In this document: in pieces, positions 27,531-34,792 of the stretch
Layout of the letters: every line of letters starts with the position of its first letter
Position numbering within the stretch: position 1 is the stretch's first letter
Origin: Alistipes sp.
GTDB lineage: Bacteria; Bacteroidota; Bacteroidia; Bacteroidales; Rikenellaceae
Length of the DNA: 64,000 nt
Assembly (NCBI GenBank): GCA_017474235.1
Contig: JAFVIB010000011.1
Span: 1-64,000 of the forward strand
Reading direction: 5' to 3'
Notes under the pieces: generated by a model
What the model was told of the DNA's origin: nothing
Seen by the model: only the letters and a program-made list of their open reading frames with translations
The model's database searches: none
Position numbers and translations under genes: made by a program

Positions 27531-28736
27531 ATGAGACGAAGTTTTATAATTTTTCTATCGATGTGTCTGGCGGTGATTGTTTTCACCGCCGGATGCAACG
27601 GTAATACGGCTCGCGTAGGCAGTCCACTCCCTGCGTGGAGCGAGGGTCATCTTGACATTCACACGATAAGCACAGGTCGTGGAGAGTGTCTATTGGTTAT
27701 TTTGCCCGACGGCACAACGATAGTAGTTGATGCGGGCGAGTTCAGCCGAGAGAGCAAGAGTTATGGCAATGTTGCACAGCGTCCTAATGCTCAGACACGC
27801 CCGACAAAGGCTTTTGGCGACTATATTCGCCACTTCCTTCCAAAGAGTGATAGTGTTGACTACTTCAACCTCTCGCACTTTCATATGGACCATATGGGTA
27901 ATATAGAGCCTGAATATACAAAGTCTGCCGAGGGAGATTACATCCTCTCAGGCGTAATGGCTCTATATCATCAAGTACCATTTCGTGAGGTTATAGACCG
28001 TGCATACGGGGCTTATGACTCTTTGGCGGTACAGGCTATGAGCGTAAAGTCGCTTCCTGAGTACAAGAAGTTTATCTCTCATCACACCGCTCACGGAACA
28101 CTCAAGGCTACTCGCTTTGAGCTTGGCGCAGTAAATCAGTTTGCTATGCGCTACAATGCCGAGGCTTATCCAAACCTCACTATCGAGAATATCTGCTCAA
28201 ACGGCTATGTTTGGGACAACGGCAAGGCGGTAGATGTCTATGAGAACAATCGCGAAAACATTCGCGAGAATGCGGCAAGTTGCGGTTTTGTAATCCGCTA
28301 CGGAGCTTTTGACTTCTTTACTGCCGGCGATATTGGCGACTACTACGACCTTGAGTATCGTGTAGCACTTGCTGCGGGCGATGTTGATGCTGCAAAGGCA
28401 AACCATCACCTCTCTCCGCACTCTAACTGTCAAAAGGCTATGGGAGTTCTCAAGCCCGAGGTGCTTGTAGCGACAAGTTTCTACCACCGTGAGATACAGC
28501 CCGATCAGAGCAAGTTCGGCTGGATAACCGACGGCGGTTGTCGTCTCTACTGCACAAGCGTAAGCGAGAAGTTGCTCGAGGCTCAGCCGGAGGTGTACTC
28601 TCTATGTAGTGCTACGAGCGGTCACAATGTTATCCGCGTAGCCCCGAATGGCGATTCATACACTGTCTATACCCTTGACGATAGCGACAGCGAGTATCGC
28701 GTAACTAAGATTGACGGACCTTTTACAAGCAAATAA
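27531..28736 (+). CDS. ComEC-like metallo-beta-lactamase lipoprotein 1
   Basis: This 401-residue protein has a lipoprotein signal (VFTAGC, Cys22) and then a single metallo-beta-lactamase domain. Visible motifs are HTISTGRGECLLVILPDGT (44-62), VVDAGE (65-70), the metal-binding HFHMDH (116-121), TAGDIGD (264-270) and NHHLSPHS (291-298). Their order is that of the extracellular nuclease-like domain of the DNA-uptake protein ComEC (COG2333 type), without its membrane channel. The lipid anchor puts it outside the cytoplasm. Hydrolysis of a phosphodiester such as extracellular nucleic acid is possible; the substrate is unproven. The next paralogue starts 3 bases after the stop codon. Confidence 0.75.
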   Translation: MRRSFIIFLSMCLAVIVFTAGCNGNTARVGSPLPAWSEGHLDIHTISTGRGECLLVILPDGTTIVVDAGEFSRESKSYGNVAQRPNAQTRPTKAFGDYIRHFLPKSDSVDYFNLSHFHMDHMGNIEPEYTKSAEGDYILSGVMALYHQVPFREVIDRAYGAYDSLAVQAMSVKSLPEYKKFISHHTAHGTLKATRFELGAVNQFAMRYNAEAYPNLTIENICSNGYVWDNGKAVDVYENNRENIRENAASCGFVIRYGAFDFFTAGDIGDYYDLEYRVALAAGDVDAAKANHHLSPHSNCQKAMGVLKPEVLVATSFYHREIQPDQSKFGWITDGGCRLYCTSVSEKLLEAQPEVYSLCSATSGHNVIRVAPNGDSYTVYTLDDSDSEYRVTKIDGPFTSK

Positions 28737-28739
28737 TCT

Positions 28740-30059
28740 ATGAGGCGACTGATATATTGGCTATTACCTCTTACAATCCTACTTTCCGTATCGTGCGGAG
28801 AGCCGGATGTCAAGATGCCGTGGGAGGATGACTTAGGCAAGGGCGAGCAACAGCAGCCCGACAACCCGACGCCCGACAACCCAACACCAGACAACCCGAC
28901 ACCCGACAACCCTACACCTCCGACAGAGGGCGTTTACAAGGTTGGCGAGGTGTTACCTCTATGGAGCGAGGGCGAGTTGGATATTCACACCATAAGCACA
29001 GGTCGTGGCGAGTGTCTGTTGATAATTATGCCCGACGGTACTACTATGGTGGTTGATGCGGGCGAGTTCAGTCGCGAGACATCCGAGTACAAGAATGTTG
29101 CTCAGCGCCCGAATGCACAAACACGCCCTACACAGGTATATGCCGACTATATCAAGCATTTCTTGCCTTCAGGACGCACAATGATAGACTATTTCCACCT
29201 CTCACACTTCCACATGGACCACATGGGAAACTTGGAGAAGGAGTACTCAAAGTTTGCCGAGGGCAACTATACCCTCGCAGGTATTACGGCTCTATATCAT
29301 CTTCTCCCTTTCCGCGAGGTTATAGACCGCGCATACGGAAAGTATGATGCACTGAAGGTTAATAGCATGAGTGAGGCTGCTCTGAAGAATTATCGCGTCT
29401 TCTTGGATTATCAGGTGGGCAAAGGCAATCTGCGTGCATCGCAATTCCAGTTAGGTGCTGTAAATCAGTTTGCTATGCGCTACAATGCCAAAGACTACCC
29501 CAACTTCAAAATCGAAAATGTCTGCGCAAACTGCAATATTTGGGAGAACAACAAGGCTGTGGATATATATGCAGGCAAAAGCAAGGCTGAGAATGCTGCA
29601 TCTTGCGGTTTTGTTATCCGCTATGGAGATTTCGACTTCCACTCTGCCGGCGACATTGGCGACTACGAGGACCTTGAGTATCGCGTAGCCAAAGTTGTAG
29701 GTCAAGTCGAGGCTGCAAAGGCTCATCACCACCTCTCACCACACTCCAACTGTAAGAAGGCGATGGATGTGCTTAAACCGCAGACACTCGTGGCAACAAG
29801 TTTCTATGTGCGCGAGATTCAGCCCGACAAGAGCAAGTTTGACTACATAACAGCAGGCGGTTGCGATCTCTTCTGCACATCTGTCGGCGAGCCTCTGCTA
29901 CTGCAATATCCTACAGATTACGCAAAGTGCAATGCTACAAGCGGGCATATCGTAATTCGCGTAGCTCCAAATGGCAGCGAATATATGGTTTACACTCTTG
30001 ACGATAGCGACAATCTATATAAAATAAAACATATTGACGGACCTTATAAATGTAAGTAG
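28740..30059 (+). CDS. ComEC-like metallo-beta-lactamase lipoprotein 2
   Basis: This 439-residue paralogue of the preceding protein has a lipoprotein signal (LLSVSC, Cys19) followed by acidic residues (MPWEDD) that resemble a surface-export signal. A PDNPT linker repeated four times (residues 40-59) comes next. The metallo-beta-lactamase domain keeps every motif of copy 1: HTISTGRGECLL, VVDAGEFSRE, HFHMDHMG, SAGDIGDY and HHLSPHSNC. Copies 1 and 2 are closer to each other than to copies 3 and 4, which suggests stepwise duplication. The linker probably lifts the domain off the membrane. Only one base separates its stop codon from the next start. Confidence 0.75.
   Translation: MRRLIYWLLPLTILLSVSCGEPDVKMPWEDDLGKGEQQQPDNPTPDNPTPDNPTPDNPTPPTEGVYKVGEVLPLWSEGELDIHTISTGRGECLLIIMPDGTTMVVDAGEFSRETSEYKNVAQRPNAQTRPTQVYADYIKHFLPSGRTMIDYFHLSHFHMDHMGNLEKEYSKFAEGNYTLAGITALYHLLPFREVIDRAYGKYDALKVNSMSEAALKNYRVFLDYQVGKGNLRASQFQLGAVNQFAMRYNAKDYPNFKIENVCANCNIWENNKAVDIYAGKSKAENAASCGFVIRYGDFDFHSAGDIGDYEDLEYRVAKVVGQVEAAKAHHHLSPHSNCKKAMDVLKPQTLVATSFYVREIQPDKSKFDYITAGGCDLFCTSVGEPLLLQYPTDYAKCNATSGHIVIRVAPNGSEYMVYTLDDSDNLYKIKHIDGPYKCK
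28857..28916 (+). repeat. Four 15-base tandem repeats encoding PDNPT
   Basis: Four in-frame copies of a 15-base unit (CCCGACAACCCGACG and close variants) encode a Pro-Asp-Asn-Pro-Thr linker. Third-position differences between the copies show it is not a recent perfect expansion. Confidence 0.9.
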
Positions 30060-30060
30060 T

Positions 30061-31317
30061 ATGAAAAAGTTTTGGTTTTTACCTCTTATCGCCCTATTTG
30101 CAATATCTTGTGGCGGAGACAACGAAGAGATGCCTTGGGATGATGATATTAACCCCGACAAGAACGAACAGACAACCGTAGAGATTGGTAAGCCTCTGCC
30201 GCTTTGGAGCGAGGGTCATCTCGATATTCACTTTATCAACTCCGGTCGTGGCGAGTGTTGCTACTACATTCTGCCCGATGGCACAACACTGCTTGTCGAT
30301 GCCGGCGAGCTGCCACTGAATTATGGCGACGGACCTTGCCCACAGCGTCCAAATTCAGTAATTCGTCCATATGAGACCTATGCAAAGTATATCAAGCACT
30401 TTATGCCTCAGGGCAATAGCGCAATCGACTACTGCGCACCTTCTCACTTCCATATCGACCATATAGGTAGTAAGGATGCTGCAACAGAGACCTCTCCTGT
30501 TGGTTATCGCAAGTCGGGTCTGCTCGCGCTGTTTGACCTTGTGGCTTACAAACATATCCTCGACAATGCCTATCCGGGATACAAGGAGGATAGTGTAACG
30601 CCTGCACTTGATGGCGAGCTTGCAGAGGACTGGGGCAAGTTCGTAACTTGGGGAGTTAAAGAGGGTAAGTTTACCGGAGCTCGCTTTACCCCGGGAGAGG
30701 AGCAGATTGTGCTGCTGAATAAGAGAGATAGTTACAAAAACTTCAAGGTCTTCAACATCTGCGCAAATGGCTTTGTATGGTCTAAAAATGGTCTTGCCGG
30801 CTCAAAATCGGATAAGGGAAACCCTGCTTGCTGCGGCTTCCATATCACATACGGCAAGTTTGACTATATCGCTTGTGGCGACCTTACAAGTAGCTCTCAG
30901 AACCGTTTTGCAACCTATTTCAAGGATTGTGTCGGCAGCGGTAAGCTTGAGGCTTTCAAGAGTCATCACCACCTCGGAGCAAACAGTTGGGGTTCAAAGA
31001 TGCAGGAGTACGAGTTCAATCCTCGCGTAATTTTGAACTGTAGTATGTATAAAGGTCAGCCAAATGTAGATATGCTCAACAATATTCTCAATAATGTTGC
31101 CCCATTCCCATTCTGGGTTAAGGATTTCTTTACAACAAGTGCCCACTCTGAGGCTATAGCTGAGAATAGCGCACTCTACAACAAAGTTACAGGCTACAAC
31201 GGACATATTGTACTGCGCGTAGCTCCGGGCGGTAGCGAGTTCTATGTCTATATGCTCGACGATACTAACTTTGACTACAATGTAAAGTCTGTCCACGGAC
31301 CTTATACATCTAAATAA
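30061..31317 (+). CDS. ComEC-like metallo-beta-lactamase lipoprotein 3
   Basis: I start at ATG 30061 (418 residues, MKKFWFLPLIALFAISC); a frame from 30034 would overlap copy 2 and spoil the signal. After the lipid cysteine comes GGDNEEMPWDDD, strongly acidic like known surface-export signals. The metallo-beta-lactamase domain shows HFINSGRGECCYYILPDGT, LLVDAGE, HFHIDHIG, ACGDLTSSS and HHHLGANSWG. These differ from copies 1 and 2 in the same way as copy 4, so this is the second subfamily. Metal ligands are kept, so the protein is probably an active hydrolase. Seven bases separate it from copy 4. Confidence 0.75.
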   Translation: MKKFWFLPLIALFAISCGGDNEEMPWDDDINPDKNEQTTVEIGKPLPLWSEGHLDIHFINSGRGECCYYILPDGTTLLVDAGELPLNYGDGPCPQRPNSVIRPYETYAKYIKHFMPQGNSAIDYCAPSHFHIDHIGSKDAATETSPVGYRKSGLLALFDLVAYKHILDNAYPGYKEDSVTPALDGELAEDWGKFVTWGVKEGKFTGARFTPGEEQIVLLNKRDSYKNFKVFNICANGFVWSKNGLAGSKSDKGNPACCGFHITYGKFDYIACGDLTSSSQNRFATYFKDCVGSGKLEAFKSHHHLGANSWGSKMQEYEFNPRVILNCSMYKGQPNVDMLNNILNNVAPFPFWVKDFFTTSAHSEAIAENSALYNKVTGYNGHIVLRVAPGGSEFYVYMLDDTNFDYNVKSVHGPYTSK

Positions 31318-31324
31318 TCCAAAA

Positions 31325-33343
31325 ATGAAAAGATTTATTTACTTCCTCTCTGCTCTGCTGCTGACAGTAGGTTGTGCAGGATATGAAGAGGTCGATATTG
31401 TTACTGATGCGCCCGAAGCCTTCACTGCCGATATTGAAGAGTCTTGTGTGCGCCTATATATAGATGATAATAAGCTCTATTGGCACAATAGCGACGAGAT
31501 TTCAATCTTTGCAGGCACTACAAAGAACCTCAAATACAAATTTGAGGGCGAGACAGGCAGTCGCACCGGAAAGTTCAGCTGTGTAACCTCAAATACATCG
31601 GGTGGCACTGCTCTTGACTGCAACTATGCCATCTATCCATACTCGGCACTTACAACAATGCTTGCAAGCGGCAATATCGAGTACTCGCTCTCATCTTCAC
31701 AGAAGTATGCAGAGAACTCTTTTGCCCCTAATGCTAATATTATGGTGGCTGCAACTGAGAACAGTGACAATACCCACTTCCAATTCAAGAATGTTGTCGG
31801 CTATCTGAAGTTGCAATTGTATGGCAACAACACCTCTGTCAAGACAATCACCTTGACGGGCAATAAGAGCGAGAAACTTACAGGTAATGCCACTATCACA
31901 GCCTCTTTTGGCAAAGAGCCGACTTTGACTCTTGATGATAATGCAACAAACAAGGTTACGCTTAACTGCGAGTCGGCTGTAAAGCTGAGTAGCAACAGCG
32001 CGAAACCTACAGAGTTTTGGTTTGCTCTGCCTCCGATAACATTCTCAGAGGGCTTTACCATTACCGTTACAGACTCTGAGGGTAACCAATTTAAGAAATC
32101 AACCTCTAAGAAGGTTGTAATTGCTCGTAATACCATACTGCCGATGCAGAGTATTGAGGTAGTGACAAAGGCTACAACGGGCTCTACCCTCCCTGCTTGG
32201 TCAGAGGGATATCTCGACATCCACTTTATCAATGCAGGTCGTGGCGAGTGCTGCTTCTACATACTTCCTGACGGTACAACTATGCTTGTTGATGCAGGCG
32301 AAGTAAAGACCAATAACATTAAAGAAGGTAATGAGAATTACCCTGATGACCTGAATGTAGAGCAGAAACCAAATGCAAGTGTACGCCCATATATGGTCTA
32401 TGCAAACTATATCAAGCACTTTATGCCTAACGGTCAGACAGCTATCAACTGGTGCGCACCGTCACACTTCCATATCGACCATATCGGAGATCCTAATACT
32501 GCAACCGAAAGACACACCGAGGGAGGCTACCGCAAGACTGGTCTTATGGCTCTGTTTGATGAGGTGCCATTCTATCGCGTTATCGACCGTGCATATCCTG
32601 ACTATGTAGAGGATGATACAACAGCTCCATTAGAGGGCGGTTTGGCTCAGGATTGGGCAAAGTTTGTCAAGTATCATATTGCAGAGGGTAATATTGCAGC
32701 CGGCTACCGCTTTACCCCGGGTGAGGAGCAGATAACTCTCCGATACAACAAAGCAGCCTATAGCAACTTCCGTATCTTCAACATCTGCGCAAACGGTTTT
32801 GTGTGGAATAAGAAAAATGGTGCAGAATATTTGGCAGGTAGTAGAGCCAATGAAGGCAATCCTGCCTCATGCGGTTTCCATATCAGCTACGGAGACTTTG
32901 ATTATGTTGCTTGCGGTGACCTTACCTCTACTCCGCAGAACTTGGCAGCATATTATGTCCGTGATTTTATTGGCGGAGACAAACTCGATGCCTTTAAGAC
33001 TCACCACCATTTGAGTGGTAATAGTTGGGGTACAAGAACTAAGGAAGTTCACCAGCCACAAGTGATTTTAAGCCATAGCTTCTACAATAAGCAGCCTGAC
33101 ACGGGTCTATTAGATATGCTGTTCGGCTATACATGGCAGAAGAATTTCTTTGTAACAAACCTCCACTCTATGTGGAAGAGCAATAATGGTACACTGCTGA
33201 ACGATAGTGAGTTTACTGGCTCTGAGGGTCACATTGTTCTTCGCGTTGCCCCGGGCGGTAAGACATTCTATGTCTATATGCTTGACGACACAAACTTTGA
33301 GTATAAGATTAAGTCTATTCACGGACCTTACACTTCAAAATAG
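31325..33343 (+). CDS. Fimbrillin-like domain fused to ComEC-like metallo-beta-lactamase (copy 4)
   Basis: This 672-residue lipoprotein (LLTVGC) joins two parts. Residues about 20-280 are a fimbrillin-like beta-sandwich, with HFQFKNVVGYLKLQLYG and an ARNTILPMQSIEV end. Residues about 283-672 are a metallo-beta-lactamase domain of the second subfamily: HFINAGRGECCFYILPDGT, LVDAGE, HFHIDHIG, ACGDLTSTP and HHHLSGNSWG. The fusion ties the hydrolase directly to the kind of domain that copy 1's upstream neighbour encodes separately. That is good evidence that fimbrillin-like protein and hydrolase act together on the cell surface. It is the last gene before a strong terminator. Confidence 0.78.
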   Translation: MKRFIYFLSALLLTVGCAGYEEVDIVTDAPEAFTADIEESCVRLYIDDNKLYWHNSDEISIFAGTTKNLKYKFEGETGSRTGKFSCVTSNTSGGTALDCNYAIYPYSALTTMLASGNIEYSLSSSQKYAENSFAPNANIMVAATENSDNTHFQFKNVVGYLKLQLYGNNTSVKTITLTGNKSEKLTGNATITASFGKEPTLTLDDNATNKVTLNCESAVKLSSNSAKPTEFWFALPPITFSEGFTITVTDSEGNQFKKSTSKKVVIARNTILPMQSIEVVTKATTGSTLPAWSEGYLDIHFINAGRGECCFYILPDGTTMLVDAGEVKTNNIKEGNENYPDDLNVEQKPNASVRPYMVYANYIKHFMPNGQTAINWCAPSHFHIDHIGDPNTATERHTEGGYRKTGLMALFDEVPFYRVIDRAYPDYVEDDTTAPLEGGLAQDWAKFVKYHIAEGNIAAGYRFTPGEEQITLRYNKAAYSNFRIFNICANGFVWNKKNGAEYLAGSRANEGNPASCGFHISYGDFDYVACGDLTSTPQNLAAYYVRDFIGGDKLDAFKTHHHLSGNSWGTRTKEVHQPQVILSHSFYNKQPDTGLLDMLFGYTWQKNFFVTNLHSMWKSNNGTLLNDSEFTGSEGHIVLRVAPGGKTFYVYMLDDTNFEYKIKSIHGPYTSK

Positions 33344-33362
33344 GCTATTGGTTGATATACTA

Positions 33363-33394
33363 TTAAAGGCAGTTAGAATACTAACTGCCTTTAA
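33363..33394 (+). terminator. Terminator of the metallo-beta-lactamase operon
   Basis: TTAAAGGCAGTTAG (33363-33376) and CTAACTGCCTTTAA (33381-33394) form a perfect 14-bp stem with a 4-base loop, followed by TTTTG. It ends the unit that begins with the 45-residue peptide. Confidence 0.85.
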
Positions 33395-33480
33395 TTTTGC
33401 GCCCTCTGCGCTCGGTTTGGCGTCGGTTATCAAAAGTGCGTAATTAGCCGATGGAAATGCGCCGCTATCACGATAAAATC

Positions 33481-33607
33481 ATTTTGTTGTCAAAAGGCAG
33501 TAGTTGCAAGGCGTACAAAAAACCGAGCGCGCAGCATACTAAAGCATATGTGAGCAGCTCGGTTATCGAAGTGCAACGCAGCAAATGCTGCCTTTTCACA
33601 ACAAAAT
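33481..33607 (-). repeat. Long imperfect inverted repeat after rimM
   Basis: The ends ATTTTGTTGTCAAAAGGCAG (33481-33500) and CTGCCTTTTCACAACAAAAT (33588-33607) pair at 19 of 20 positions. Inside, GTTGCA (33503) pairs with TGCAAC (33572) and AACCGAGC (33521) with GCTCGGTT (33557). The whole forms one hairpin of about 127 bases, four bases beyond the rimM stop codon. I see no gene in 33395-33611. Confidence 0.8.
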
Positions 33608-33611
33608 AAGA

Positions 33612-34103
33612 CTACAATTCTAACAGTCCTTCAGGTAGCACCAACTTCATTACCTCCTCCTCAAAATCTATTGCAGCGATAAACTCCTCGGCTGCGGGAA
33701 TGAGGTGGGTGGTATTATCGGAGAGGGTGACTTCAAAGAGTGGATTTATATCGTTGTCGTAGAAGTCTGTGATAGTACCCTTTCGGCGACCGATTTTGAC
33801 GGTAAAGCCTATAAGGTCATCAAAAGTAAACTCGTCATCGTCATTTTCGGGCTCCTCGATAAAGATTTCGTTGCCCATAATTAGCTCTGCGCGCTTGACG
33901 GTATCAATATCTGCAAAGCGGACAGTTGCGCTGCTATGACCACGACGCGAGAATGAATCACAAAAAAGAGGAACGACCAAGCTATCTACAATAGTAAATA
34001 GTGGTTGTTCCTCTGTAAAGTTGTCGGGGAAGTCAGCATAGAGGTTAACATTAACCTCGCCCTCAGCTCCGAAGAGCTTTGTTATACGACCTACCGCCAA
34101 CAT
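33612..34103 (-). CDS. rimM: Ribosome maturation factor RimM
   Basis: This 163-residue protein begins LAVGRITKLFGAEGEVNVN, the N-terminal RimM beta-barrel (about 1-85). Then a PRC-barrel follows (about 90-160, FTFDDLIGFTVKI and NDINPLFEV). RimM binds ribosomal protein S19 and assists late folding of the 16S rRNA 3' domain of the 30S subunit. It lies 6 bases after rpsP, the conserved pairing seen in many bacteria, and shares its promoter. Confidence 0.93.
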   Translation of the reverse strand: MLAVGRITKLFGAEGEVNVNLYADFPDNFTEEQPLFTIVDSLVVPLFCDSFSRRGHSSATVRFADIDTVKRAELIMGNEIFIEEPENDDDEFTFDDLIGFTVKIGRRKGTITDFYDNDINPLFEVTLSDNTTHLIPAAEEFIAAIDFEEEVMKLVLPEGLLEL

Positions 34104-34109
34104 ACCTGC

Positions 34110-34637
34110 TTACTCGGCAGCCTCAGCTGATTCCTCTGTTGCCTGCTCTGCAGCAGCAGCGGCAGCCTCAGCCTCAGCAGCAGCCTTCTTCTCAGCGATA
34201 GCCTGTACGCGAGCTGCGTTTACAGCAGCCTCAGCAGTAAGACGAGCCTTCTTGTCTGCAGAAGCAGCAGAAGCGAGTGAGCTAACCTTAGCAGCTACCT
34301 TACCCTCCTTCTCGCCGAGCCACTTATTGAAGCGAGCCTCAGCCTCAGCCTCAGTAAATGCACCCTTAGCTACACCACCAAGCAGGTGTTTCTTGTACAA
34401 TACGCCCTTGTACGAAAGAATCGCACGAGCAGTATCTGTAGGTTGTGCGCCCTTCATTAACCAACCCAGCGCTTGCTCGAAGTTCAGGTCGATTGTAGCA
34501 GGATTCGTGTTAGGGTTGTAAGTACCCAGCTTCTCGATAAATTTACCATCACGTGGCGCTCTGCTATCTGCAACAACAATGTGATAGAAAGCGTAAGCCT
34601 TCTTACCATGTCTTGCCAAACGAATTTTAACAGCCAT
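34110..34637 (-). CDS. rpsP: 30S ribosomal protein S16
   Basis: The first 80 residues ([20 protein letters not shown], then [10 protein letters not shown]) are ribosomal protein S16, which stabilises the 30S body. The protein has 175 residues instead of the usual 80-90. The extra C-terminal half is rich in Ala, Glu and Lys and probably helical; such tails are normal in Bacteroidetes S16. It leads the rpsP-rimM operon from a perfect promoter about 65 bases upstream. Confidence 0.96.
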   Translation of the reverse strand: MAVKIRLARHGKKAYAFYHIVVADSRAPRDGKFIEKLGTYNPNTNPATIDLNFEQALGWLMKGAQPTDTARAILSYKGVLYKKHLLGGVAKGAFTEAEAEARFNKWLGEKEGKVAAKVSSLASAASADKKARLTAEAAVNAARVQAIAEKKAAAEAEAAAAAAEQATEESAEAAE

Positions 34638-34698
34638 TTGCTATAAAATTTTTTTGTTAATAAATAAGTTACACTAACCCACTTAGGATTAATCGGCA

Positions 34699-34729
34699 CA
34701 AAGGTAGAAATAATTATTTGAAATTCAAA
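34699..34729 (-). promoter_or_regulatory. Promoter of rpsP-rimM
   Basis: On the minus strand TTTG (34729-34726), 19 bases, then TACCTTTG (34706-34699) is a perfect Bacteroidetes promoter. Confidence 0.8.
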
Positions 34730-34743
34730 ATGTTGTGCAAAAA

Positions 34744-34773
34744 AAGAGGTTAGACTCAGTAGTCTAACCTCTT
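34744..34773 (-). terminator. Terminator of the third Sus operon
   Basis: AAGAGGTTAGACT (34744-34756) and AGTCTAACCTCTT (34761-34773) form a perfect 13-bp stem with a 4-base loop. On the minus strand it is followed by TTTTTGC. It lies 20 bases after the stop of the modular lipoprotein gene. Confidence 0.85.
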
Positions 34774-34792
34774 GATATATAGTCTAAATTGA

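Noticed and set aside
28857-28916. Tandem repeats as a CRISPR array
   Set aside because: The units are contiguous, 15 bases long, in frame and encode a linker; there are no spacers and no cas genes.
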